Shown: positions 7,108 through 14,066, numbered from the stretch's first letter. The stretch: DNA of 19,620 nucleotides from Pseudomonadota bacterium (GCA_023427085.1 JAEZBO010000233.1:1-19620); one strand, 5' to 3'. Made by a program: numbers and translations. Notes: generated by a model from the letters alone, not told the origin.

Positions 7108-9570
7108 CGCGGCCGCGGCCGGCCGCAAGGTCACCTTGTCGCTCAGCACGCTCTCGACCTTGGCGCGCGAGAACGCCATCGGGAAGTACGTCCCCTTGGC
7201 CCAGCCCTCGAGCAGGTTCTTGTAGTGCGGGCTGCGCGGATCGGCCGACTGGCCCGGCACGTTCTGCGCCACCGAGTTGTCCCAGTTCGACACGTCGATC
7301 ACCTGGCGGTACGAGGCGCCGCTGATCTGGCGGAAGTCCGAGCTGCGGTAGGTCGCGCGCAGCACCGTCTCGTTGTCGCCGCCGACCGGAAAGCGCGCGG
7401 TGTTCCAGGCCTGCGCACGGTCGGGCGAGACGAAGCCGGCCAGTTCGTGTTCGAACTGGATGTGGTGCAGCTGGCCCCATTCCCATTTGCGCGTGTCGGT
7501 GCCGACCTTGGCATGCAGCTTGGCCATGCCATCGGCCAGCGCCGCCAGCAGCAGCGCATCGCGGCCGGCCTCGGGACGCACGCCGAACGCCGCGTCCGGC
7601 ACCGCCAGCTTTTCCATCACCTTGACCAGGTTCAGCTTGCCGAAGGCCTTGCGGCCTTGTTGCGGCACGTACAGCTGGGTCACGCGCTCGACCACCTCGG
7701 GCATCCAGAAGGCATAGACGGTCGCCGCGGTCGAGTCGACGTCCATCCGCGCATTCCAGTCGCGCAGCTGGCGCAGGCCTTCGCCGACCGCCGCATCGCC
7801 CGAATTCAGGCCGCGCGCGTACTGCACCATGCGGCGCGCCGGCATCGACACGGTGTCGTACTGCAGCTGCTGCGAGGTCTGCACCGTCGCGCCCTGCACC
7901 TGGCTGAGCACTTCCTGGATGCGCTGGGCGCGGTAGGGCTCGGCCCATGCGCGGCCCGACATCTCCTTGTACGGGAAGTCGTTGGGCAGGTTGTATTCGT
8001 TGGCGGTGGCGATGTAGCCCTCGGGCGGATTGCTGCGCATCGGCAGCGCGCGCGGGTCCATGTAGCCGTTCCATTCGAAGCTGCCGTCGCCGGGCACCGG
8101 CAGCATGCCCGACCAGTCGCCGCGCGGCCGGATCGGCGCGATGCTGCCGCCGAACCAGCCGATGTTGCCGTCGACGTCGGCGTAGACCATGTTCTCGCTC
8201 GGCGTGTAATGGCGCTGCATGCCGGCGACGAACTCCTGCCAGTTCTGCGCCTGGTTCAGCCGCAGGCTGGCCAGGTAGGCGGCGGTGCCGGGAAACTCCA
8301 GATAGGCCGCGCGCAGCGCATAGGCCTTGCGCGCCGCCGGGTCCTCGAAGATCACCGGACCGTGGCGCGTGAACTTGAGCGGCCGCGAGACCGGCTGCTG
8401 GCCGCGTACCGCGATGGTCTCGTTCAGGCCTCGCATCGCTTCCCAGCGGCCGCCGTAGCGATACTCGTTGGGATTGGCCGGATTGGTGTCGTAGACGTAG
8501 ACGTCCTCTTCATCGCCGAACGCAAAGATCGTCAGGCCGAAGGCGATGCGGTCGTTGTGGCCCATCGAGACACCCGGCAGCGCCGGTTCGCCGGCACCGA
8601 TGACATTCCAGCCCGGCGCGTTCAGGTGCACCATGTAGCGCAGCGACGGCATCGTGATCGCGCGGTGCGGGTCGCCCGCCAGCATCGGCTTGCCGGTCGC
8701 GGTGCGTTGGCCCGACAGCACCCAGTTGTTGCTCTCGTAGCGCGTCGCGGTCGGATCGAAGGCCGGATCCAGCGCGGCCACCCGCGTGGCCGACAGGCGC
8801 TCGGCCAGCCGGTCGCGCTCTTGCTGCGCCAGCGGGCTGTTGGGGAAGTCGGCGGCGACAAAATCCTGGCCGTTGCGCGCCAGCGTGTATTGGGCCAACA
8901 CGTCACCACGGATCTGCGTCACGTCCAGGCCGGCCGGGATCTGCAAGGCGATCGGCGGCTGGAACACGCTCAGGTCCTGCACCGCGTTCAGTCCCATCGC
9001 GGCGATCTGCTGCGCCAGCTTGATCTCGCCATTGGCGTTGCGCGTCAGGCCGTACAGGCGGATCAGCGAGGTCTGCGGGCTCCAGTGGCCCGGCAGCGTG
9101 CCGGTCAGCCGGAACTCTTCGGGCAACTGGTCGGGGTGCGCGCGCACCCAATCGACGTAAGCGTTGATGCCCTGCGAGAACGAGGTCAGGATCGCCTTGC
9201 CGCGCGGATGGTAGCTGGCGAATTCGGTCTCCAGATCGCCGCGATACAGGAACAGCCGGGCTGCCCGGTCCTGTTCGACGTAGCGCGGGCCGAACTGCTC
9301 GGCCATCTTGCCCTCGCCCTGGCGGCGCCAGACGTCCAGCTGCCACAGCCGGTCGCGCGCCGCGGCGAAGCCCTGCGCATAGAACAGGTCGTGTTCGTTC
9401 TGGGCATAGATGTGCGACACCCCATGCTGGTCGCGCAGGATCTCGACCGGCTGCTGCAGCCCCGGCATGTCCAGCACGCTCGATTCGCCGCCGCGCGTGG
9501 CGCAGCCGCCCAGGAAGGCCAGCAAGCCCGCGAACAGGCACCAGCTGGCGTAACGCTTCAATGCAACCAT
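5776..9570 (-). CDS. Continuous frame: penicillin-acylase-family lipoprotein fused to UgpB-like solute-binding protein
   Basis: A single uninterrupted frame of 1264 codons runs from ATG 9570 to TGA 5776. ATG 9570 is chosen because GGAGGGAGACAAGTC precedes it and a lipoprotein signal follows at once. Residues 1-821 form a Ntn-hydrolase of the penicillin/AHL acylase family (separate entry); 822-1264 form the ABC binding protein (separate entry). Acylases of this family normally end shortly after the segment seen here as GTYFPMAFSRAKVESVLSDKV, which is about residue 813, so the acylase looks complete and has only lost its stop. I know of no acylase-binding-protein fusion. The whole frame would give an outer-membrane-anchored acylase with a periplasmic sugar-binding tail. 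Alternatives are separate internal initiation at 7107 or 7074, or a chimeric join between two unrelated loci. Confidence 0.6.
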   Translation of the reverse strand: MVALKRYASWCLFAGLLAFLGGCATRGGESSVLDMPGLQQPVEILRDQHGVSHIYAQNEHDLFYAQGFAAARDRLWQLDVWRRQGEGKMAEQFGPRYVEQDRAARLFLYRGDLETEFASYHPRGKAILTSFSQGINAYVDWVRAHPDQLPEEFRLTGTLPGHWSPQTSLIRLYGLTRNANGEIKLAQQIAAMGLNAVQDLSVFQPPIALQIPAGLDVTQIRGDVLAQYTLARNGQDFVAADFPNSPLAQQERDRLAERLSATRVAALDPAFDPTATRYESNNWVLSGQRTATGKPMLAGDPHRAITMPSLRYMVHLNAPGWNVIGAGEPALPGVSMGHNDRIAFGLTIFAFGDEEDVYVYDTNPANPNEYRYGGRWEAMRGLNETIAVRGQQPVSRPLKFTRHGPVIFEDPAARKAYALRAAYLEFPGTAAYLASLRLNQAQNWQEFVAGMQRHYTPSENMVYADVDGNIGWFGGSIAPIRPRGDWSGMLPVPGDGSFEWNGYMDPRALPMRSNPPEGYIATANEYNLPNDFPYKEMSGRAWAEPYRAQRIQEVLSQVQGATVQTSQQLQYDTVSMPARRMVQYARGLNSGDAAVGEGLRQLRDWNARMDVDSTAATVYAFWMPEVVERVTQLYVPQQGRKAFGKLNLVKVMEKLAVPDAAFGVRPEAGRDALLLAALADGMAKLHAKVGTDTRKWEWGQLHHIQFEHELAGFVSPDRAQAWNTARFPVGGDNETVLRATYRSSDFRQISGASYRQVIDVSNWDNSVAQNVPGQSADPRSPHYKNLLEGWAKGTYFPMAFSRAKVESVLSDKVTLRPAAAAMGAAPLPAAATVPSRRAALKVLGGAALASPAIGRLQAQGPVELTFFYPVAVGGSVTKTIDQLASDFEKEHPDIRVKPVYSGTYQESIVKAMTAVKSGQPPHIAVLLSTDMFSLIDEDAIVPIDAIATAPEDKKWLDGFYKAFMMNSMTEGKIWGVPFQRSTIVLYWNKNLFKEAGLDPEKGPQTWAEMVDFAKKLTKTDANGNVAQWGVKIPSSGFPYWLFQGLTTPNDTILMNEAGNETYFDKPGSVEALQYWVDLSAKHKVMPGGVIEWGTTPKDFLEQKAAMIWTTTGNLTNIRTNASFPFGVAMLPANKRRGSPTGGGNFYVFKKTTPAEQKASLQFMKWLTSPERAAQWSIATGYVAVRPDAWETQVMKDYVKEVPAAVVARDQLEHSVAELSTHDNQRVTKALNDGLQAALTGAKQPGPALTEAQREASRILRSYKR
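7060..7135 (-). other. Junction between acylase and binding-protein modules
   Basis: The minus-strand frame passes from KVTLRP through a GC-only alanine run (GCC/GCG codons; palindromic GGCCGC units at 7109-7126) to MGAAPLPAAATVPSRRAALK. Everything upstream belongs to the acylase and everything downstream to a Tat signal peptide. No stop codon and no ribosome-binding site separates them. The low-complexity GC tract is a likely site for slippage, illegitimate recombination or assembly error. Confidence 0.6.
7108..9570 (-). other. Penicillin/acyl-homoserine-lactone acylase family module (N-terminal 821 residues of the fused frame)
   Basis: Ntn-hydrolase precursor predicted to hydrolyse an amide bond (penicillin, cephalosporin or N-acyl-homoserine lactone side chain) in the cell envelope. 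Residues 1-23 are a lipoprotein-like signal with a loose lipobox ending GGC (Cys23). The A-chain region includes VEILRDQHGVSHIYAQNEHD and AQGFAAARDRLWQLD. The autocatalytic cleavage site is at YES-NNWVLSG: Ser280 (codon 8733-8731) would be the new N-terminal nucleophile. GDPHRAITMPSLRY and ENMVYADVDGNIGWF follow, with the typical C-terminal block GQSADPRSPHYKNLLEGW. The length matches family members of about 800 residues. The module has no stop of its own. Its substrate cannot be told from sequence; a LysR gene lies upstream on the same strand, across a 440-base gap. Confidence 0.85.
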
Positions 9571-10010
9571 GACTTGTCTCCCTCCGGTGGCCGACCGTTC
9601 GAGACAGGCCGGCAGACGCGCGGGTGACCATTGTTGGATATCGATTGGGGTGTCCCCTGCGCCACCGGAGCAAGTTAAGGGGAATGCGCGCGGCATGCTG
9701 TTTCGCCGCAGGTAACAAATGTGTGGAGTGGTTCGTGGTGGCCTGCGCGCGTCCGTGCCCGGGTTTCTGTTTTCTGAACAGCGATAAAGATTATTTGAAT
9801 TTTCATGCGCTGCGGCCCACCCTACCGTTACGGCAGAGCCGGATGCACCGGCCTGCGCGCCGGCGGCCGGCATGCCGCGCGGCTTGCGTCGAGCGGCCGC
9901 CCGCGGCACCCGACGGCGCCGACGGAGACTCGCCCCATGTCGTTCACCGCCCCAGCAAATTCGCTGGCCACGCCGGCCGGCCCGGCGCCGCGCCGTCCCG
10001 GCCGCTCATG
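9571..10010. promoter_or_regulatory. 440-base gap: acylase 5' region with AT-rich patch and a short ORF
   Basis: This stretch separates the acylase start from the end of the LysR gene. Bases about 9767-9806 form an AT-rich island (TTTCTGAACAGCGATAAAG and following) in otherwise very GC-rich DNA and most likely hold a promoter. I could not fit a good -35/-10 pair on either strand, so no box is assigned. Short GC inverted repeats such as CCGGC-N6-GCCGG occur around 9848-9863. The only gene-like content is the 25-codon ORF listed separately. Confidence 0.4.
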
Positions 10011-10014
10011 CTAG
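9937..10014 (+). CDS. Possible 25-residue ORF, perhaps the remnant start of a lost gene
   Basis: ATG 9937 is preceded by GGAGA eight bases upstream (9924-9928), good ribosome-binding spacing for this genome. It encodes MSFTAPANSLATPAGPAPRR and a few more residues to TAG 10012-10014, overlapping the last bases of the convergent LysR gene. The Pro/Ala-rich sequence resembles the cytoplasmic leader of a transporter or enzyme rather than a finished protein. One reading is that the rest of a + strand gene was deleted. It may equally be chance or a leader peptide. Confidence 0.25.
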   Translation: MSFTAPANSLATPAGPAPRRPGRSC

Positions 10015-10913
10015 CGGCCGCCGTGGCGCTCCATGGCGACGCACACTTCCTGCTTCAGACGCGCCGCCGCCGGCGACAGCGTCTGGCCCCGCAATGTGAC
10101 GATGCCGAGTTCGCGCTGCAGCGGCGGATCGGCCAGCGCCACGATGCGCAGGTCCTCGCGCAGGTCCTGCGGCACCGAGGTGCGCGGCAGCAGCGCCACG
10201 CCCATGCCGGCCCCGGCCATCGCCACCAGCGTCTGGATGTACTGCGCCTCGCAGCGCACCTGCAGCGTCAGGCCGGCTGCCTGCAAGGCCCGCTCGAGCT
10301 GCGCGCGCAGGCCCGACTGGCGCGAGATCAGCAGCATCGGCAGCGTGCTCAGCGCCTGCAGGCTGATGCCGCGGCGGTAGGGCTGCGCCGCCTTGGCCGG
10401 CATCAACACACAGATCGGGTCGGACAACATCGCCTCGAAGGCGAATTCGTGACGCTCCTCGGGCCGCGGACCGATGCCGAACTCGACGTCCTGGCGCCTG
10501 ACGCTCTCGAGCAGTTCGCCGAGCGCCAGTTCGCGCACGAACAAGGCGATCTTCGGATAGGTGGCGATGAACTCGGCCAGGATGTCCGGCAGCAAGGTGG
10601 CCGCCAGCGTCGGCACGCAGCCCAGCGAGATGCGGCCCTGCTGCATGTCGACCGCCTGCTGGATCTGCCGCAGGCCGTTCTCCATCTCGGCCTGGGCGCG
10701 CCGCGCATAGGACAGCAGCTGCTCGCCTTCGGCGGTCAATTGCACGCGCCGCGTGGTGCGATGGAACAGCGACACGCCCAGTTGTTCCTCGAGCTTGCGG
10801 ATCTGCATGCTGACCGCCGGCAGCGAGCGGTGCGACTGTTCGGCGGCCTGCCGGAAACTGCCGTGCTCGGCCACCAGCAGAAAGCTGTGCAGCAGCTTCA
10901 GATTGACGCTCAT
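10011..10913 (-). CDS. LysR-family transcriptional regulator
   Basis: A 300-residue LTTR, of normal family length. The N-terminal winged helix-turn-helix spans about 1-65: LKLLHSFLLVAEHGSFRQAAE, SLPAVSMQIRKLEEQLGVSLFHRTTRRVQLT. The effector domain begins near 90 with GRISLGCVPTLAATLLP and ends with ARLKQEVCVAM. ATG 10913 is chosen because the HTH begins right after it. It is divergent from the Bug-receptor gene, 167 bases away, the usual arrangement in which the LTTR controls the neighbour from the shared intergenic region. It is a candidate regulator of the receptor gene; control of the acylase gene downstream on the same strand is only a guess. The effector is unknown. Confidence 0.92.
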   Translation of the reverse strand: MSVNLKLLHSFLLVAEHGSFRQAAEQSHRSLPAVSMQIRKLEEQLGVSLFHRTTRRVQLTAEGEQLLSYARRAQAEMENGLRQIQQAVDMQQGRISLGCVPTLAATLLPDILAEFIATYPKIALFVRELALGELLESVRRQDVEFGIGPRPEERHEFAFEAMLSDPICVLMPAKAAQPYRRGISLQALSTLPMLLISRQSGLRAQLERALQAAGLTLQVRCEAQYIQTLVAMAGAGMGVALLPRTSVPQDLREDLRIVALADPPLQRELGIVTLRGQTLSPAAARLKQEVCVAMERHGGR

Positions 10914-11080
10914 GCCGGTCTCCTGGCGCGGTCGGCGATCGCCGCCGCCGCGCTGTTTATTGAATTGTGCTCAGTATATTTTTGTTTGACGCAACAATCG
11001 CGCCGGCCTGGCCGCGCGTGCGGTTGGGTTCCCATCGAGGCCGCGACCACAGCGGCCCGCCCCCATAAGGAGACTTCCCG
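10914..11080. promoter_or_regulatory. Divergent promoter region between LysR and Bug receptor genes
   Basis: An AT-rich core at 10955-10998 sits in GC-rich flanks. It contains the inverted repeat TTGTT-TGACGC-AACAA (10982-10997), compatible with the LysR-type T-N11-A rule, next to GAATTGTGCTCAGTATATT. The receptor gene has a clear ribosome-binding site, AAGGAG, at about 11067-11072. Exact promoter boxes are not assigned. Confidence 0.45.
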
Positions 11081-12085
11081 ATGAAAGCAGCGCATGCCCG
11101 CGGCCTGACCGCCCTGATGCTGGGCGCCACCGTGTTCGCCACGGCACTCTGTCCCAGCGCGCCGGCCGCGGCGCAGACACCGCAGGTGGCCTACCCCGAC
11201 CGGCAGGTCACGCTGATCGTGCCGCAGACACCGGGCGGCTCGTCCGACCGGCTGGCGCGTCTGATCGCCGCGCGGCTGGGCGACAAGTGGGGCCGGCCGG
11301 TGGTGGTCGAGAACCGCGCCGGCGCAGGCGGCAACATCGGCATGGCCGCCTTCGCCAAGAGCCCGCCCGACGGCCACACGCTGCTGATGTCCTATGTCGG
11401 CACGCACGCCGTCAATCCCAGTCTGTACAAGGAACTGCCCTTCGACATCCAGAAGGACTTCGCCGCCACCGCGACGCTGGCCAGCGTGCCGTTCGTGCTG
11501 GCGATCAACCGTGACATCCCGGCCCGCACGCTGGCCGAGTTCGTCGACTTTGCTTCGGGCGACCAGCGGGTCACCTACGGCTCGGCCGGCAACGGTTCGC
11601 TCAACCACCTGCTGGGCGAAATGCTCAACCAGCAGGCCGGCACCAAGCTGGTCCACGTGCCCTATCGCGGCGCGGCCGAGGCCATGACCGACATGATCGG
11701 CGGGCAGATCCATGCGGTGTTCGCCAGCCTGCCGTCGATCAGCGGCCTGATCCGCGAAGGCACCGTCAGGCCGCTGGCGGTCACCAGTTCGAAGCGGTCG
11801 GCGGCCTTCCCCGACATCCCGACCATCGCCGAATCCGGCTATGCCGATTATGTGGTCGACCCCTGGTTCGGGCTGTTCGTGCGTGCCGGCACGCCGGCCG
11901 CGGTGATCGACAAGATCAACGCCGACGCCAGCGCGGCCTTGCGTGATCCCGGTTTCGTGCAGCAGTTGTCGTCGCTGGGCGCCGAGCCGATGATCCTGAC
12001 GCCGGCCGCGTTCGACGCGCAGGTCGACAAGGACATGACGACCTGGAAGCAGGTGGTCGAAAGCACCGCGGCGCGGCGCGACTGA
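11081..12085 (+). CDS. Tripartite tricarboxylate transporter substrate-binding protein (Bug/TctC family)
   Basis: A periplasmic receptor of 334 residues, the standard Bug length. A Sec signal (MKAAHARGLTALMLGATVFA...) ends near APAAA-Q at about residue 31. The family marks are YPDRQVTLIVPQTPGGSSDRLAR, with the PGGSSD loop that usually contacts a ligand carboxylate, then RPVVVENRAGAGGNIG, YGSAGNGSLNHLLGE, VHVPYRGAAEAMTDMIGGQ and FPDIPTIAESGY. ATG 11081 lies eight bases after AAGGAG. No TctA/TctB membrane genes are nearby, as is common for orphan Bug receptors in Burkholderiales. The ligand is probably a carboxylate or aromatic acid; which one cannot be read from the sequence. Likely controlled by the divergent LysR regulator. 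Confidence 0.95.
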   Translation: MKAAHARGLTALMLGATVFATALCPSAPAAAQTPQVAYPDRQVTLIVPQTPGGSSDRLARLIAARLGDKWGRPVVVENRAGAGGNIGMAAFAKSPPDGHTLLMSYVGTHAVNPSLYKELPFDIQKDFAATATLASVPFVLAINRDIPARTLAEFVDFASGDQRVTYGSAGNGSLNHLLGEMLNQQAGTKLVHVPYRGAAEAMTDMIGGQIHAVFASLPSISGLIREGTVRPLAVTSSKRSAAFPDIPTIAESGYADYVVDPWFGLFVRAGTPAAVIDKINADASAALRDPGFVQQLSSLGAEPMILTPAAFDAQVDKDMTTWKQVVESTAARRD

Positions 12086-12094
12086 TGCAAACGA

Positions 12095-12119
12095 ACAGGC
12101 GCCGTAGACCGGCGCCTGT
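12095..12119 (+). terminator. Hairpin just after the Bug receptor gene
   Basis: ACAGGCGCCG-TAGAC-CGGCGCCTGT is a perfect 10-bp stem with a 5-base loop that begins nine bases after the TGA at 12083-12085. No U-tract follows (TAGTGTGC), so it may be a weak intrinsic terminator or an mRNA 3' stabilising stem. Confidence 0.6.
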
Positions 12120-12137
12120 AGTGTGCTGCGGGTGTCG

Positions 12138-12169
12138 TGTCGTGGTGCCGCAGTGTCGTGGTGCCGCGG
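12138..12169. repeat. Two tandem copies of a 16-bp unit
   Basis: TGTCGTGGTGCCGC followed by AG (12138-12153) and then by GG (12154-12169). A more diverged third copy, TGCCGCGATGCTGCGG, follows to about 12185. It lies in the gap between the receptor gene and the small ORF on the other strand. Confidence 0.7.
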
Positions 12170-12252
12170 TGCCGCGATGCTGCGGCGTCGCGGCGCCAGG
12201 CCCCCGGCAGCCGCGGCGCGGCTGACCCGGGACCACCGCCACGCGCGGTCAG

Positions 12253-12525
12253 TCAGCCCTTCTTCTGCTCGCCGCCGCGGTTGTCCACCGGCGGCGCATC
12301 GGGCGTCTGGCGGCCCGGATCGCGCACTTCTTCCGGTTCGACGCCGGGCGGCAGCTTCACCTTGGCCGGCGCGGCGTTCGGATCGACCGGGCGGTCATTG
12401 ATCGACCGATCGGGCTCCTTCGGCGCTGGCGCGTTGGCGCCGCGGCCGACCGCGTCCCGGGCCATCTCTTCGGGGGTCTGCCCGGACGCGGTCTGCGTCT
12501 TGTCACGCTGCGTGGGTTGGGTCAT
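12253..12525 (-). CDS. Small hypothetical protein, Pro/charged-rich and probably disordered
   Basis: A 90-residue product that I do not recognise. It is rich in Pro, Asp, Glu, Arg, Lys and Gln, with no hydrophobic core, no Cys, no signal peptide and no membrane segment. Examples are QTPEEMARDAVGRGA near the start and PPGVEPEEVRDPGRQ near the C-terminus, which ends EQKKG. It is therefore probably soluble and intrinsically disordered. ATG 12525 has AAAGG eight bases upstream (AAAGGTGCCCGCC), a better start than longer in-frame options. It is convergent with the Bug receptor gene and lies downstream of the tRNA-Lys terminator on the same strand. Codon use looks like its neighbours, with G/C at third positions, which supports real coding. 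Confidence 0.6.
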   Translation of the reverse strand: MTQPTQRDKTQTASGQTPEEMARDAVGRGANAPAPKEPDRSINDRPVDPNAAPAKVKLPPGVEPEEVRDPGRQTPDAPPVDNRGGEQKKG

Positions 12526-12631
12526 GGCGGGCACCTTTCTGGCTCGATGAGGGAAGCCCCACTCTAGCGCGCGAGACGGCGCCAGGCGCGTGGTTTTGCC
12601 AATGCACACCATCGGACACAGCAGGCAAATG

Positions 12632-12662
12632 AAAAGGCCGGCCCCATGCGGGACCGGCCTTT
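12632..12662 (-). terminator. Intrinsic terminator of tRNA-Lys
   Basis: Read on the minus strand, AAAGGCCGG pairs perfectly with CCGGCCTTT (arms 12654-12662 and 12633-12641, 12-base loop), followed by TTTTC. It begins eight bases after the tRNA CCA end and fits a rho-independent terminator for the tRNA and perhaps for the met-argE operon upstream. Confidence 0.8.
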
Positions 12663-12670
12663 GAGAGTTC

Positions 12671-12746
12671 TGGTGGGTCGAGCGAGACTCGAACTCGCGA
12701 CCAACGGATTAAAAGTCCGCTGCTCTACCGACTGAGCTATCGACCC
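12671..12746 (-). tRNA. tRNA-Lys (anticodon TTT)
   Basis: A 76-nt cloverleaf on the minus strand. The acceptor stem GGGTCGA/TCGACCC is followed by discriminator A and an encoded CCA. The D-loop has AGCTCAGTCGGTAGAGC, the anticodon stem CGGAC encloses CTTTTAA with anticodon TTT, and the T-arm carries GTTCGAGTC. It sits between the argE-like gene and the small ORF, with its own promoter and terminator. Confidence 0.97.
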
Positions 12747-12760
12747 AAACCAAGCCCGCG

Positions 12761-12789
12761 ATTATGGCCGATAGCCACCGATCTGTCAA
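12761..12789 (-). promoter_or_regulatory. Sigma70-type promoter of tRNA-Lys
   Basis: Minus-strand TTGACA (12789-12784) and CATAAT (12766-12761) are separated by exactly 17 bases. The -10 ends 14 bases before the mature tRNA 5' end. The -35 hexamer overlaps the TGA stop of the argE-like gene (12786-12788). Confidence 0.8.
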
Positions 12790-14066
12790 AAATGGACCGC
12801 CCCGCCGGCGCCGCCGCGCGGCAGATCCAGCGTGGTCGCGCCGGCCGCCAAACGCTGCATGAAACGCTCGCATTGGGCCAGCTGGACCAGCTCGATCCAC
12901 TCGTCGGGCTTGTGTGCCTGCGCGATGTGGCCGGGCCCGCACAACACGGTCGGAATGCCGGCGCGCTGGAACAGCCCGGCCTCGGTGCCGAAGGCCACGT
13001 AGCGGCCCCGCTGCGCGTCCTGATCGCTGTCCGCCGCGCCGCCAGCGCTGGCGGCCGCCGCCGCGCGGCTGTCGGCCAAGGCCTCGGCGTACCGGGTGAC
13101 CGGGTGATCGGCCTGGGTATCGAAGGCCGGCAGGTCGGCCAGGTGCTCGAAGGCGATCGCCGCGTCGGGCGCCACCTCGCGCATCTGCGGCAGCAGCTCG
13201 CGCTCGGCGTAGGCACGGATCTCGTCGATCACCGCCGCCGGATCGGTGCTGGGCAGGTAACGGCACTCGAACACGAAGCTGCAGTCGCGCGGCACCACGT
13301 TCAGCGCGATGCCGCCCTCGATGGTGCCGGTATTGAGCGTCGAATGCGGCACGTCGTAGCCGACATGGCGTTGCTCGAGCGCGCGCAGGCGGTCGGCAAT
13401 CAGCCGGATGTAGACGATCAGGCGGGCGGCGTATTCGACCGCGTTGACGCCTTGCGGCGTCAGCGCCGAATGCGCTTCGCGGCCGCGCACGCGGCAGCGG
13501 TAGCCGACCAGGCCCTTGTGGCCGATCACGGCCTGCATGCCGGTCGGCTCGCCGACGATGCAGGCGGCCGGCTGGATGCCGGCCTGCCTGATGTCGCGCA
13601 ACAACCCGCGTACGCCCAGGCAGCCGACCTCTTCGTCGTAGGACAGCGCCAGATGCACCGGATGATCGAGATCGGCCGCCAGCAGCCGGTCGGTCTGCGC
13701 CAGCGCCGCGGCGATGAAGCCCTTCATGTCGGCGGCACCCCGGCCATAGAGCCGGCCGTCATGCTCACGCAGCGTGAACGGATCGCTGTGCCAGTCCTGG
13801 CCGTCGACCGGCACCACGTCGGTGTGGCCCGACAGCACCACGCCGGCGCGCGCCCCGCCGCCGATCGTGGCGAACAGGTTGGCCTTGCCGCCAGTGGCGT
13901 CGTAGGTCAGTCGCGCTGGCACGCCCTGGCGCGCCAGCCGGTCGCGCACCCACTCGATCAGGCCAAGATTGGAGTCGCGGCTGACGGTCGCAAAACCGAC
14001 CAGCGTGCGCAGGATCTCGAGGGTGTCGTCCGAGGGACGCAGCAGCCGCTCATCGCCAGTCGCCAT
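12786..14066 (-). CDS. argE: M20 family metallopeptidase, acetylornithine deacetylase (ArgE)-like
   Basis: A cytoplasmic zinc amidohydrolase of 426 residues that removes acyl groups from N-acylated amino acids; the ArgE reaction is N-acetylornithine to ornithine. Di-zinc site motifs: SGHTDVVPVDG (H81, D83), GRGAADMKG (D113), catalytic YDEEVGCLG (E145/E146), GEPTGM (E173) and C-terminal GPGHIAQAHKPDEW. The dimerisation lid includes REAHSALTPQGVNAVEYA. It is longer than E. coli ArgE (383), partly through an Ala/Ser/Asp-rich insert (SRAAAAASAGGAADSDQDAQ) before YVAFGTEAG. ATG 14066 has AAAGGG about 11 bases upstream. It is last in the metN-metI-metQ set, 66 bases after metQ, which hints at N-acyl-methionine as a substrate. 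ArgE versus a broader acyl-amino-acid deacylase cannot be settled by sequence alone. Confidence 0.85.
   Translation of the reverse strand: MATGDERLLRPSDDTLEILRTLVGFATVSRDSNLGLIEWVRDRLARQGVPARLTYDATGGKANLFATIGGGARAGVVLSGHTDVVPVDGQDWHSDPFTLREHDGRLYGRGAADMKGFIAAALAQTDRLLAADLDHPVHLALSYDEEVGCLGVRGLLRDIRQAGIQPAACIVGEPTGMQAVIGHKGLVGYRCRVRGREAHSALTPQGVNAVEYAARLIVYIRLIADRLRALEQRHVGYDVPHSTLNTGTIEGGIALNVVPRDCSFVFECRYLPSTDPAAVIDEIRAYAERELLPQMREVAPDAAIAFEHLADLPAFDTQADHPVTRYAEALADSRAAAAASAGGAADSDQDAQRGRYVAFGTEAGLFQRAGIPTVLCGPGHIAQAHKPDEWIELVQLAQCERFMQRLAAGATTLDLPRGGAGGAVHF

Noticed and set aside
7109..7116. NotI site (GCGGCCGC) at the fusion junction as a sign of cloning
   Set aside because: The same 8-mer also occurs at 9893 and 10014 in this GC-rich window, so it is not evidence of an engineered join.
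5650..9627. Very long open frame on the + strand opposite the acylase and binding protein
   Set aside because: It is the antisense shadow of GC-rich coding DNA: Arg/His/Gln-rich with no recognisable domain, while the minus strand encodes clear families throughout.
9571..9910. N-terminal extension of the acylase to 9909
   Set aside because: The extension has no domain, while ATG 9570 has a strong GGAGG site and is followed directly by a lipoprotein signal.
12526..12612. Longer start for the small disordered protein
   Set aside because: The added 29 residues have no good ribosome-binding site, while ATG 12525 has AAAGG at proper spacing.
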